Positions 8,708 to 17,163 of a stretch of DNA of 64,000 nucleotides are shown here, piece after piece. Under the pieces are notes generated by a model. The model saw nothing but the letters and a program-made list of their open reading frames with translations. It was not told where the DNA came from and did no database searches. The position numbers and the translations under genes were made by a program. Each line of letters begins with the position of its first letter. The stretch's first letter is position 1. This DNA comes from Mesorhizobium sp. (GTDB taxonomy: Bacteria; Pseudomonadota; Alphaproteobacteria; Rhizobiales; Rhizobiaceae). The DNA lies in contig SAKE01000001.1 of NCBI GenBank assembly GCA_004017275.1, positions 620,001-684,000 of the forward strand. The letters run 5' to 3'.

Positions 8708-9865
8708 CTAGATCAGCTCCGCCTTCGCCAGTTCTCGCATCAGATGGCTGGCGCTGTAGGTCCAGTGCAGGCAGTCGGGCGACAGCCGCACCCGGTTGAC
8801 CAGCGCACCGAATTTCTCCGACGAGATGGTGACGATGTCGCCGACCTTGTGGGTAAACCCCTTGCCCTTCTCACCGCGATCCTTGGACGGAACGAACATG
8901 GTGCCGAGATAGAGCGCCAGCCCATCCGGGTACTGGTGGTGCGGACCCATGGCCGCGGCGACCAACTCCTCCGGCGAGCGGCTGATCTCCGCCATCGAGC
9001 TTGCGCCCTCCAGCGAGAACCCGTCCTCGCCCTCGACCTTCAGGCGCACGACGGCCCGCTTGACGTCGTCGATCGAGAACGTCTCGTCGAACAGTCGGAT
9101 GAAGGGACCGAGCGCGGCCGAGGCATTGTTGTCCTTCGCCTTGCCGAGCAGCAGCGCCGAACGCCCTTCGACGTCGCGCAGATTGACGTCATTGCCGATG
9201 GTGGCGCCGACGATCCTGCCGCTGCTAGCGGCAATCATGGCGATCTCCGGCTCCGGATTGTTCCAGGTCGATACCGGGTGCAGGCCGACATCGGCGCCGA
9301 AGCCGACCGACGCCATCGGCTGGCATTTGGTGAAGATCTCGGCATCGGGGCCGATACCCACTTCCAGATATTGCGACCAGGCGCCGCGCGAAATCAGCTT
9401 GGCCTTGATCTCCATCGCCTCGGGCGAACCGGGCTTCAGCTTTGACAGATCGTGCCCGATCAGTCCGGCAATGTCGGCGCGAATGGCGTCGGCTTTGTCA
9501 GCCGAACCGCGCGCCTGTTCCTCGATCACCCGTTCCAGCAGGCTGACGACGAAGGTGACGCCCGACGCCTTGACCGCCTGCAGGTCGACCGGGGAGAGCA
9601 GATACGGCTTTGCCGGATCGCGCCTGGTCTCAAAACTGTTGGCGGCGATGTCACCGAGCGATCCGATCGGTCCGCCCTTGGCCGAGCGGACATGCCCGGT
9701 GGGATCGGCCATCTCGCAGATGTCACGCACAGTCGGTGCCGTACGCGACGTGATGTCGAAAACCGTGCCATCGCGCACCGTGACGACCAGCGGGTATGCA
9801 GCATCACGGCTCCTGGCGCGGCCGACAAAAAGGCCATCGGTGGGCAGATGCGTTAGGTTCGTCAT
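8708..9865 (-). CDS. fumarylacetoacetate hydrolase (FAH) family protein
   Basis: A 385-residue protein whose C-terminal half (from about residue 160) is the FAH fold, with the pattern EPEIAMIA, GNDVNLRD and KAKDNN that is typical of sugar-acid and dicarbonyl FAH enzymes. Family members hydrolyse or dehydrate 2-keto-3-deoxy or 2,4-diketo sugar acids to small acids. Placed at the head of the same strand as the sugar ABC genes and the LacI regulator, it probably takes part in breaking down the imported sugar. The precise reaction cannot be assigned. Confidence 0.85.
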   Translation of the reverse strand: MTNLTHLPTDGLFVGRARSRDAAYPLVVTVRDGTVFDITSRTAPTVRDICEMADPTGHVRSAKGGPIGSLGDIAANSFETRRDPAKPYLLSPVDLQAVKASGVTFVVSLLERVIEEQARGSADKADAIRADIAGLIGHDLSKLKPGSPEAMEIKAKLISRGAWSQYLEVGIGPDAEIFTKCQPMASVGFGADVGLHPVSTWNNPEPEIAMIAASSGRIVGATIGNDVNLRDVEGRSALLLGKAKDNNASAALGPFIRLFDETFSIDDVKRAVVRLKVEGEDGFSLEGASSMAEISRSPEELVAAAMGPHHQYPDGLALYLGTMFVPSKDRGEKGKGFTHKVGDIVTISSEKFGALVNRVRLSPDCLHWTYSASHLMRELAKAELI

Positions 9866-10019
9866 GGCGTTCGGTCCTCTGAAATGATCGACAATGCGGC
9901 TGGCAAGATCGGCGCGGCACTTTCACCGGATTCCCGTCAAAGGTCTATCCCGCCGCGGACGATCGGAATTCCGGTTCTTGATGGTTTCTCGGCGGCAGCT
10001 CACGACGAAAGCCGGGCTC

Positions 10020-10035
10020 TTTCAAAAATATGAAA
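10020..10035. promoter_or_regulatory. palindromic operator upstream of the FAD oxidoreductase
   Basis: TTTCAAAAATATGAAA, followed by a GACTAGGAT stretch. The same arrangement (TTTCATTAATATGAAA then GTCTAGG) lies at 11410-11425 before the permease gene of the same locus. The shared palindrome is likely the binding site of the locus regulator at 14595-15203; this link is inferred. Confidence 0.65.
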
Positions 10036-10078
10036 TTATGACTAGGATTTTCACAGCGCAGCATATTTCAGGTGACCC

Positions 10079-11362
10079 TTGCCCGCACCATTCTCCGATC
10101 CGATCTGGCACAAGCCGCAGGCAGCTTCCAAGTTTCAATTGCTTTTCCCGAGTGGCGAAAAGGTCGATGTCGTCATCATTGGCGGTGGGATCATGGGCCT
10201 GTCGACCGCCTTGCATGCCGCCAGGCTTGGCTTGTCCGTTCAGGTGCTGGACGTCGGCGACATTGGCCAGGGTGCGTCAGGCCTGAATGGCGGCCAAGTC
10301 ATTCCCGGCCTGAAATATGATCCGGAATGGCTGCTGGAGCATTTTGGCCCGGAGCGCGGCGAGGCGCTTGTCAATTTTGCCGCCTCGACCGCCGATGCCG
10401 TGTTCGAGCTGATCCGCGACGAGAGGCTCGCGGTGCCGTTCGTTCGCAATGGCTGGATCCAGGCGGCGCACACCGAGGCCGCGCTGAAGGCGGCGGCAAA
10501 CCGTGACCGGCAATGGCACGCGCGTGGCGCCGACGTCCGGTTGCTCGATGCTGCGGAGATCGCAGCCAAGACCGGTGCACAGGGCTATCTCGGCGGCTGG
10601 CTTGATCGCCGCGCCGGTGTGATCGATCCACTCGCCTATACGTCGGAGCTCGCCCGTGTCGCGGCAGCGGCTGGAGTGCGGATAGCCGAGCGCCAAAAGG
10701 CCGTGCGGCTCGCCAAGGCCGCCGGTGTCTGGCGTATTTCGACCGAAAATGGCCCGGAATTGCAGGCGAAAGCGGTCGTTCTGGCGACAAACGCCTATAC
10801 GGACGGTCTGATCCCCGGTCTTGCCCAGACGATCGTGCCGTTGCATTCTTTTCAGGTCGCCACGGCGCCGCTGCCGCCCAATCTGGCGGCCACGATCCTG
10901 CCGGAAGGGCAGGCGGTGTCGGACTCCAGGCGCATCCTCGTCTACTACCGCAAGAGCGCCGATGGCCGGCTGGTGCTAGGCGGCCGCGGCCGCATGGCGC
11001 TGCCGACGAGTGCCGGTGACTGGGCGCATCTCGAGCGGGCGCTGCGGCGGCTTTACCCCATGCTGTCCGGCGTCCCCATCGAGAAGCGCTGGTTCGGCCG
11101 CGTGGCGATGACGCCGGACCACCTGCCGCACATCCACGAGCCGGAGCAGGGCCTGCTGGCCGTGGTCGGCTGCCAGGGCCGCGGTGTCGGCCTGATGACC
11201 ACGCTTGGCGGGCGCGTTGCTGGTTATCTCCAAAATGGCGACGCCAGACAATTGCCGTTCCCGCTTTCACCGATCCGGCCGATCCCGTTTCACGCCTTCC
11301 GCCAGGTCGGCGTCGCGGCGACCATTGCCTGGTACCGCCTGCTCGATGCGCTGGAGCGCTGA
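10079..11362 (+). CDS. DadA/PuuB-like FAD-dependent oxidoreductase
   Basis: A 427-residue flavoenzyme of the DAO family. The dinucleotide-binding motif VVIIGGGIMGLSTALHAA lies at about residues 31-48, and the C-terminus has the usual GCQGRGVGLMTTLGG flavin loop. Family members oxidise amines or D-amino acids to imines; the relatives beside polyamine transporters oxidise gamma-glutamylputrescine or similar compounds. It starts the plus-strand locus with the polyamine-type ABC transporter. The start used is TTG 10079. The substrate is inferred from neighbours, not from the sequence. Confidence 0.88.
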   Translation: MPAPFSDPIWHKPQAASKFQLLFPSGEKVDVVIIGGGIMGLSTALHAARLGLSVQVLDVGDIGQGASGLNGGQVIPGLKYDPEWLLEHFGPERGEALVNFAASTADAVFELIRDERLAVPFVRNGWIQAAHTEAALKAAANRDRQWHARGADVRLLDAAEIAAKTGAQGYLGGWLDRRAGVIDPLAYTSELARVAAAAGVRIAERQKAVRLAKAAGVWRISTENGPELQAKAVVLATNAYTDGLIPGLAQTIVPLHSFQVATAPLPPNLAATILPEGQAVSDSRRILVYYRKSADGRLVLGGRGRMALPTSAGDWAHLERALRRLYPMLSGVPIEKRWFGRVAMTPDHLPHIHEPEQGLLAVVGCQGRGVGLMTTLGGRVAGYLQNGDARQLPFPLSPIRPIPFHAFRQVGVAATIAWYRLLDALER

Positions 11363-11409
11363 CAAGGCAATTCCTTCAACGGGATTCTCATTGGGATTCC
11401 ACTTGACAG

Positions 11410-11425
11410 TTTCATTAATATGAAA
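11410..11425. promoter_or_regulatory. palindromic operator upstream of the ABC permease genes
   Basis: TTTCATTAATATGAAA lies just after TTGACA at 11403-11408, a good -35, so a bound repressor would block RNA polymerase. It is nearly the same as the palindrome at 10020-10035. This implies a second promoter for the transporter genes under the same regulator. Confidence 0.7.
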
Positions 11426-11463
11426 AAGTCTAGGTAAATTTCAAATTTCGACAGGCAGGGTCG

Positions 11464-12348
11464 ATGTCGGCCATAGTAGCAGCATCAGCGCAAGAGGCCC
11501 GGTCTTCTCAGGGCTTCCGGTTCGCCATGCTGCTGCCGGGCGCGCTGGTCACCTTCCTGCTGATCCTGTTTGCTCTCGGCTTGGTGATTTTCCTCGCCTT
11601 CCGCGGCAATGACGGGTCGCTGCTCGGCGCTGGTTTCACCATGGCGAATTTTGTCACCGTGGTGTCCGATCCGCTATACTGGACTGTGACGCTGCGCTCC
11701 CTGGTCATCGCCGCTTTGGTCACGCTGGCAACGGTCGTCACCGCCTATCCTGTCGCCTACTACCTTGCCTTCCACGCCGGCCGGCGGCGCGGCCTGCTGC
11801 TGTTCCTGGTGACGCTGCCGTTTTGGACCAGCTATCTCCTGCGCGTCTTCGCCTGGAAGATCGTGCTCGCCTATAATGGCGTGCTGAATTCGGCGCTGAT
11901 CGAAAGCGGCATCTGGTCCGAGCCGACATTGGCCTTTCTCAACACGCCGGCCGCCGTTGTCGTCACGCTGGCGCACGCCTATGCGCCGTTCGCTATCTTG
12001 CCGATCTATGTGGCGCTGGACACAATTCCGAAATCGCTGATCGAGGCTGCTTCCGATCTCGGCGCACGGCCCTTCACCTCCTTCCGCCGGGTCGTGCTGC
12101 CCAATTCGATGCCGGGCGTGTTGGCGGCGGCACTCGTCGTCTTCGTGCCGACGGTCGGCGACTATGTCACGCCGGCTCTGGTCGGCGGTCCAGCCAGCAC
12201 CATGATCGGCACGCTGATCCAGGCTGAGTTCGGCAAGGCCAATGATTGGCCGTTTGGCGCGGCACTCTCCGTCGCCGTCATGCTGGTAATCCTCTGCGTG
12301 GTGCTGGTCGCGCGCTTCGCCGACCGCAGATTTGGCAGCCGCACATGA
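11464..12348 (+). CDS. polyamine-type ABC transporter permease (PotB-like)
   Basis: A 294-residue inner-membrane permease with six predicted helices and the cytoplasmic EAASDLGARPFTSFRRVVLP loop that contacts the ATPase. Its stop overlaps the start of the next permease in an ATGA arrangement, showing translational coupling. Together with 12345-13211, 13196-14290 and 15193-16278 it forms a spermidine/putrescine-class importer. Confidence 0.93.
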   Translation: MSAIVAASAQEARSSQGFRFAMLLPGALVTFLLILFALGLVIFLAFRGNDGSLLGAGFTMANFVTVVSDPLYWTVTLRSLVIAALVTLATVVTAYPVAYYLAFHAGRRRGLLLFLVTLPFWTSYLLRVFAWKIVLAYNGVLNSALIESGIWSEPTLAFLNTPAAVVVTLAHAYAPFAILPIYVALDTIPKSLIEAASDLGARPFTSFRRVVLPNSMPGVLAAALVVFVPTVGDYVTPALVGGPASTMIGTLIQAEFGKANDWPFGAALSVAVMLVILCVVLVARFADRRFGSRT

Positions 12349-13211
12349 GCGAGGGGCGGCGCACGGAGCGGGGCAGCGGCTGGCTTGGCGTCTATGTCAT
12401 CGCCTATCTGGTCTTTCTCTATCTGCCGGTGCTGCTGATCCCGCTGTTTTCCTTCAACAACTCGATCCAGGCAGCGTTTCCGCTGCAAGGCTTTACCTTG
12501 CAATGGTACGCGACTTTGTTCGGCAATTCGGCACTGACCAATGCGCTCTTGAACAGCCTCGTCATCGGTGCCGTTGCTGCCACGGGTGCTACGCTGTGCG
12601 GCATCACGGTGTCCTACATGGATCTCTATGGAAGCTCGCCGCTGGCCGCCACCATCAGCGCCATCGCCCGGCTGCCGATCCTGATCCCGGGCGTCATCGT
12701 CGGCATATCGCTGCTGATCCTCATCAACCTCATCGGTCTCGGGCCATCGCGCATCGCCATCGTTCTCGGCCACATATTGGTGGCGCTGCCGACGACAGTG
12801 GTAATCATGCGCAGCCGCTTCGCCGCCATCCCGAAAACCATTCGCGAGGCGGCACTCGATCTCGGTGCCTCCGACTGGACGACCTTCCGGCGGGTCATGC
12901 TGCCGCTCAGCCTGCCGGCCATCGTCTCGGCCTTCATGCTGGCCTTCCTCATCTCCTTCGACGAATTCATCGTCGTCTTCTTCCTCGCCGGCACCGAACC
13001 GACGCTGCCGCTCTACATCTGGAGCCAGCTGCGTTTTCCAAAGTCGCTGCCGACGGTCATGGCGCTAGGCACGTCGATCCTGGCGGTATCCTTTGCCATC
13101 GCTGCAGCAGCCGAAATCTTGCGCCATCGCGGCCTGTCCGCACCGGCGCCCGCCGATCCATCACAACCAAAACAAACCAAGAGAGGAGAACTGCAATGGC
13201 ATTCCATCTGA
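12345..13211 (+). CDS. polyamine-type ABC transporter permease (PotC-like)
   Basis: A 288-residue permease. Start ATG 12345 overlaps the preceding stop. The EAALDLGASDWTTFRRVMLP loop is the ATPase-contact (EAA) motif. The first helix begins about residue 15. Its last 16 nt overlap the start of the binding-protein gene, so all three genes are one translation unit. Confidence 0.93.
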   Translation: MSEGRRTERGSGWLGVYVIAYLVFLYLPVLLIPLFSFNNSIQAAFPLQGFTLQWYATLFGNSALTNALLNSLVIGAVAATGATLCGITVSYMDLYGSSPLAATISAIARLPILIPGVIVGISLLILINLIGLGPSRIAIVLGHILVALPTTVVIMRSRFAAIPKTIREAALDLGASDWTTFRRVMLPLSLPAIVSAFMLAFLISFDEFIVVFFLAGTEPTLPLYIWSQLRFPKSLPTVMALGTSILAVSFAIAAAAEILRHRGLSAPAPADPSQPKQTKRGELQWHSI

Positions 13212-14290
13212 AATCTGGCGACCTGAAATCTGGCGACTTGATATCGGGAAGGACCGCCCGGGCTGGCCTTGCCGCCTTGGCGTTGGCGCTGTCGTCGACC
13301 GTCGCTTTCGCCGGCGACAAGCTGCAATATTTCACATGGTCGGGCTATGAACTGCCCGATTTCAACAAAAGCTTCCTCGCCGCACACCCCGACGGCGTCG
13401 AGGCCTCGATCTTCGGTGACGACGACGACGCCTTCACCAAGGTCAAGGCTGGCTTCCGCCCTGATATCGCCCATCCCTGCTATGACAAGGTGGCGCGCTG
13501 GAACAAAGAAGGCCTGCTGCAGCCGATCGACACCAAGCGGATCAAGAACTGGGACTCGATTTTTCCGGTGTTCAAGAACCTGCCCGACCTGCAGGCCGGC
13601 GACGGCAAGGTCTGGATGGTGCCGTGGGACTGGGGCAACACCTCGATCCTCTACCGCACCGATCTGGTGAAGAACCCGGAAGCGAGCTGGAACCTGCTGT
13701 GGGACAAGCAGTATGCCGGCCGTATGGCGACGATCGACGCCGTGCATGACACGCCGATCGTTGCCGCGCTACTGGCCGGCGTCAATCCGTTCGACATGAC
13801 GCCGGAGCAAATGGACAAGGTGGCCGAGAAGCTGCGCGAGCAACGCCCGTTGCTCTCCAATTACACCACCGACATGACCTCGGTCGAACAGGCGCTGGCC
13901 AGCGGCCAATTGGTCGCCGCTATGACCTGGAACGCGTCCGCCACCTCGCTGAAGAAGCAGGGCGTGCCGGTCGAGTTCATGAAGCCGAAGGAAGGCATGC
14001 TGACCTGGGCCTGCGGCTTCGTCATGCTGAAGGATGCCAAGAATGTCGATCTCGCCTATGACTTCATCAACAGCCGGCTGGATGCCGACTCGGGCAAATA
14101 CCTGATCGAGGCCTATGGTTATGGCAGCTCGCTGAGCTCCGCCTTTGCCACGGTTCCGAAGGAAGAGCTGGAGAAACTGCAACTGCCGTCCGACCCGGAG
14201 GTGATGCTGAAGACCACCATCTTCACCGGTCCGATGAAACAGAATGACGACCTCGCCAAGATGTTCGAAAAGGTCAAGGCAGGCGGGTGA
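13196..14290 (+). CDS. polyamine-type ABC transporter substrate-binding protein
   Basis: A 364-residue periplasmic protein of the PotD/SBP_bac family; the mature part begins GDKLQYFTWSGYELPDF, typical of this family. Start ATG 13196 follows a GAGAGGAG ribosome site inside the end of the preceding gene. The pre-signal region carries an odd tandem repeat, KSGDLKSGDL, from a duplicated 15-nt unit (CTGAAATCTGGCGAC), which lengthens the n-region before the hydrophobic core (about residues 20-40). It delivers a polyamine or similar cation to the two permeases. Confidence 0.9.
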   Translation: MAFHLKSGDLKSGDLISGRTARAGLAALALALSSTVAFAGDKLQYFTWSGYELPDFNKSFLAAHPDGVEASIFGDDDDAFTKVKAGFRPDIAHPCYDKVARWNKEGLLQPIDTKRIKNWDSIFPVFKNLPDLQAGDGKVWMVPWDWGNTSILYRTDLVKNPEASWNLLWDKQYAGRMATIDAVHDTPIVAALLAGVNPFDMTPEQMDKVAEKLREQRPLLSNYTTDMTSVEQALASGQLVAAMTWNASATSLKKQGVPVEFMKPKEGMLTWACGFVMLKDAKNVDLAYDFINSRLDADSGKYLIEAYGYGSSLSSAFATVPKEELEKLQLPSDPEVMLKTTIFTGPMKQNDDLAKMFEKVKAGG

Positions 14291-14335
14291 GCTTCAGCTG
14301 TATTGGACGATTGGACGACTATTGTTGAAGTTTGC

Positions 14336-14515
14336 GCTGCCCCTCACCTGCCTGCCGGCATCCTCTCCCCGTATAGTGACGGGAAGAGGGGCGCTCTCAT
14401 CGCCGGTTTCGCCAATCGCCGCCGTCGCAAGAAGGGCACCGAGGTTGCGGCCAGCCCATTCTCCCCGTCACTATACGGGGAGAAGTGCCCGGCAGGGCGA
14501 TGAGGGGCGGCGCCG
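14336..14515. repeat. long palindromic intergenic repeat (type B)
   Basis: The two arms, about 14336-14390 and 14456-14512, are inverted copies built around CTCCCCGTATAGTGACGGGGAG, each with its own internal hairpin, separated by a less conserved middle. Both strands give similar open frames because of the symmetry; neither is a gene. It fills the 304-nt gap between the binding-protein gene and the regulator. Confidence 0.85.
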
Positions 14516-14594
14516 ACGCCCGATAGATACGAATCCAATCCTCAAGCCGGCCTTGTTCGCCACCGGCCCTAGGCACTGCAATAAGGACTAACGA

Positions 14595-15203
14595 ATGGAC
14601 ATGCTGGACGAACCGGCTGAGAAGCCGAAGGACGATGCCGATGTTCGGGTCGGCCGGCGCGTGCGGGCGCTGCGGCTGGAGCGCAACCTGTCACTGGCCG
14701 ATCTTGCCGCAAAAGCCGGCGTGTCGATCGGTGCGTTGAGCCAGATCGAGCGCGGCATGTCCTCGCTGCGCGTCAAGGTGATCTGGCCGCTCGCAGCAGC
14801 CCTCGACATCGAGCCGTCGGCGCTGATCGCCGACGGCAACGATGCCGTCAACGACCTCTATTGCGTGCGCGCCGACAAGCGGCGGCAAATCCCGGTGAAA
14901 TCGGAAGGCATTGCCAAGGCGCTGTTGTCGCCGCCGGGCGCGACGCTGACCGGTATGCTGGTGACGGTGGAAGCCAGCGGCGGCACGGCCGAGGCCTATG
15001 CCCATGCCGGCCATGAATTCGGCTTCGTGCTGGCCGGCGAGGTCGAGCTGGTGGTGGATTCGACAAATTACATGCTGAAGACCGGCGACAGTTTTGCGTT
15101 CAAGAGCACGCTTTTGCATGCCTTCCGCAATCCAGGCGCAGAGCGTTGCCAGATCCTCTGGGTCAACACCACCAAGCCGTCCGAGGTTCGCGATGGCGCC
15201 TGA
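14595..15203 (+). CDS. XRE-family regulator with C-terminal cupin domain (PuuR-like)
   Basis: A 202-residue regulator. Residues 15-75 are an XRE helix-turn-helix (NLSLADLAAKAGVSIGALSQ), and residues 115-195 a cupin sensor (HAGHEFGFVLAGEVELVVD, then GDSFAF). Regulators with this architecture, such as PuuR, control polyamine and amine use. It is the probable owner of the TTTCA-N6-TGAAA palindromes at 10020 and 11410. It overlaps the ATPase gene by 11 nt. Confidence 0.9.
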   Translation: MDMLDEPAEKPKDDADVRVGRRVRALRLERNLSLADLAAKAGVSIGALSQIERGMSSLRVKVIWPLAAALDIEPSALIADGNDAVNDLYCVRADKRRQIPVKSEGIAKALLSPPGATLTGMLVTVEASGGTAEAYAHAGHEFGFVLAGEVELVVDSTNYMLKTGDSFAFKSTLLHAFRNPGAERCQILWVNTTKPSEVRDGA

Positions 15204-16278
15204 TCCACTCGTCCGGCTGCAGGCGGTCTCGAAGATTTTTCCCGGCGGCATCGTTGGGCTCGACGCCGTCGATCTCGACATTATCAGCGGCGAGTTCATC
15301 ACGCTGCTCGGCCCGTCGGGCTGCGGCAAGACCACCAGCCTGCGCGTCATCGCCGGCTTCGAAAGCCCATCGAGCGGCAAGGTCTTGCTCGACGGTCGCG
15401 ATATCACCACCCTTCGGCCGTTCGACCGGCCGGTCAACACTGTGTTCCAGGACTACGCGCTGTTCCCGCACATGGATGTCGCCGAAAATGTCGGCTTCGG
15501 TCTGTCTCTGCGGAAACTGTCTGGAGCCGAGCAGGCCAAGCGCACCGGCGAAGCCCTCGACATGGTCGGCCTCGCCGACAAGATCGGCGCCCGCGTCTCC
15601 GAACTGTCGGGCGGCCAGCGCCAGCGCGTCGCGCTGGCGCGTGCCATCGTCTGCGAACCACGCGTGTTGCTGCTCGACGAGCCGCTGTCGGCGCTCGACG
15701 CGCATCTGCGCGAACAGATGCAGGTCGAACTGAAGCGGCTGCAGTCGCGGCTCGGCACCACCTTCGTCATGGTCACCCACGACCAGACCGAAGCGCTGTC
15801 CATCTCCGACCGCATCGTCGTCATGAACAAGGGCCACATCGAACAAATCGCGCCGCCGGCCACCCTTTACGACCGGCCCGCCACGAAGTTTGTGGCGAGC
15901 TTCATCGGCACCATGAATCTCCTGCAATCACGGTTTGTCGGCCGCGATGGCGATCGCTTGCGTTTCACCGCCGGCACCCTGCCGCTGGAGGCCATTTCTG
16001 AAACCAGCCAGTCACCCGGCGAAGGCGAAATGCGCACCGTAGGCGTGCGGCCGGAAGACCTGTTGGCGGCGACCGAAGCCGCTGCGGGCACAGCGCCGGC
16101 ACGCGTCAACAGCATCGTCTTTCATGGCCGCACGTTGCGCCTGCATGCCGAGCTCGGGCAGGGCGCCCTCGTCGTCATCGACGCGCCGCGCCAAGCCGAG
16201 GGTTTTCAATTCAGCGTCGGCGACATCGCGCATATCAGCCTGCGCCGTGGCGCCAACTGCCCGGTGCTGCCCGCATAG
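15193..16278 (+). CDS. polyamine-type ABC transporter ATP-binding protein (PotA-like)
   Basis: A 361-residue ATPase with Walker A GPSGCGKTT at 40-48, signature LSGGQRQ 138-144, Walker B VLLLDE 158-163 and switch H196, followed by a C-terminal TOBE/OB domain (GVRPEDL near 280) as in PotA. Start ATG 15193 lies inside the end of the regulator gene. It energises the permeases at 11464-13211, from which it is separated by the type B repeat and the regulator. Confidence 0.93.
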   Translation: MAPDPLVRLQAVSKIFPGGIVGLDAVDLDIISGEFITLLGPSGCGKTTSLRVIAGFESPSSGKVLLDGRDITTLRPFDRPVNTVFQDYALFPHMDVAENVGFGLSLRKLSGAEQAKRTGEALDMVGLADKIGARVSELSGGQRQRVALARAIVCEPRVLLLDEPLSALDAHLREQMQVELKRLQSRLGTTFVMVTHDQTEALSISDRIVVMNKGHIEQIAPPATLYDRPATKFVASFIGTMNLLQSRFVGRDGDRLRFTAGTLPLEAISETSQSPGEGEMRTVGVRPEDLLAATEAAAGTAPARVNSIVFHGRTLRLHAELGQGALVVIDAPRQAEGFQFSVGDIAHISLRRGANCPVLPA

Positions 16279-16355
16279 ATTGACCGTCCATTCCCAGAAA
16301 ATCAGAGTATCACTGGCGCGGAAGGCCCGGTTCCCGCTTCATTTCTGCTTGACTT

Positions 16356-16370
16356 GTTCCCTATTTGTTC
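16356..16370. promoter_or_regulatory. LexA (SOS) box upstream of the 2H phosphoesterase gene
   Basis: GTTCCCTATTTGTTC is a perfect match to the alphaproteobacterial LexA consensus GTTC-N7-GTTC. It begins just after a TTGACT -35-like hexamer (16349-16354), the normal position for LexA repression. The gene starts 43 nt further on. Confidence 0.75.
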
Positions 16371-16412
16371 CAATCTTTTCGATTGGGTACAATTTGCCGG
16401 ACGAGATCAGTT

Positions 16413-17036
16413 ATGAGTGGGCAACCTGCATTCGGAACCGGAAAGAACGGCCAGACCTTTTTCCGATGGGAAGACCCGAGCCCGATCCGGGAGCCGCATC
16501 TGTTCTATGCAATTCTGGTCGAAGACCCGGTCAACGCAATGTTGAGGCGCAAGGCCGAGTGTTATGGGCGGGAACTGGGATTGCGTGGGCGACTGACGCC
16601 AACGGAACACATGCACATAACGCTGATAGGTCTTGGTGACGGCAAACCCAAAGCCGTGGTGGACATCGCTCGCCATGTCGGCCTGCTGATACAGGCCAAG
16701 CCATTCGCTGTTTGCCTCGATCGCCTGTCGGCTTTCGGCGGCGGGGCGTTGGTGCTCCGCGGCAGCGACCATTCGCCGGGGTTGCAAACATTCTGGCGCA
16801 AGCTCTCCGCCGTGATTGACGACAGCCCGCTGAAGCCTTTCGTGACGAATTCGGTCGAGCCGCATGTAACCTTGCTCCGCGATCGACAGGGCGTGCCGAA
16901 GGTGCGGGAACGGATCGTCGAGCCGATATCCTGGACAGTGCGGAGTTTTGCGCTGATCCTCAGCCACCGAGGTGAATATAAATGCCCGGCAAGTTGGCGA
17001 TTGACCGGTCAGGACGATGCCTTGGCCGCGATGTAA
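16413..17036 (+). CDS. thpR: 2H phosphoesterase, RNA 2',3'-cyclic phosphodiesterase / 2'-5' RNA ligase family
   Basis: A 207-residue protein with the two HxT motifs of the LigT/ThpR family: HIT at residues 68-70 and HVT at 151-153. These enzymes open 2',3'-cyclic phosphates at RNA ends and can join 2'-5' RNA. Start ATG 16413 begins MSGQPAFG; an upstream in-frame extension would overlap the promoter. The LexA box in front suggests DNA-damage control, which is unusual for an RNA-end enzyme. The gene name is by family only. Confidence 0.87.
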   Translation: MSGQPAFGTGKNGQTFFRWEDPSPIREPHLFYAILVEDPVNAMLRRKAECYGRELGLRGRLTPTEHMHITLIGLGDGKPKAVVDIARHVGLLIQAKPFAVCLDRLSAFGGGALVLRGSDHSPGLQTFWRKLSAVIDDSPLKPFVTNSVEPHVTLLRDRQGVPKVRERIVEPISWTVRSFALILSHRGEYKCPASWRLTGQDDALAAM

Positions 17037-17163
17037 GAACCTCACATCGTCGCATGTTCTGCGTCACCGTCCTGACACGTATTGTCAGCTACCGCGCGGT
17101 CCGACGATGGCAGGCCAGCGAGCTGTTCCCTATTTGCAGTGCGTCTGAACAGGAGGAATACAA

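Noticed and set aside
14303..14538. Two overlapping frames on opposite strands with similar translations.
   Set aside because: They arise because the type B repeat is palindromic; no ribosome site and no conserved protein.
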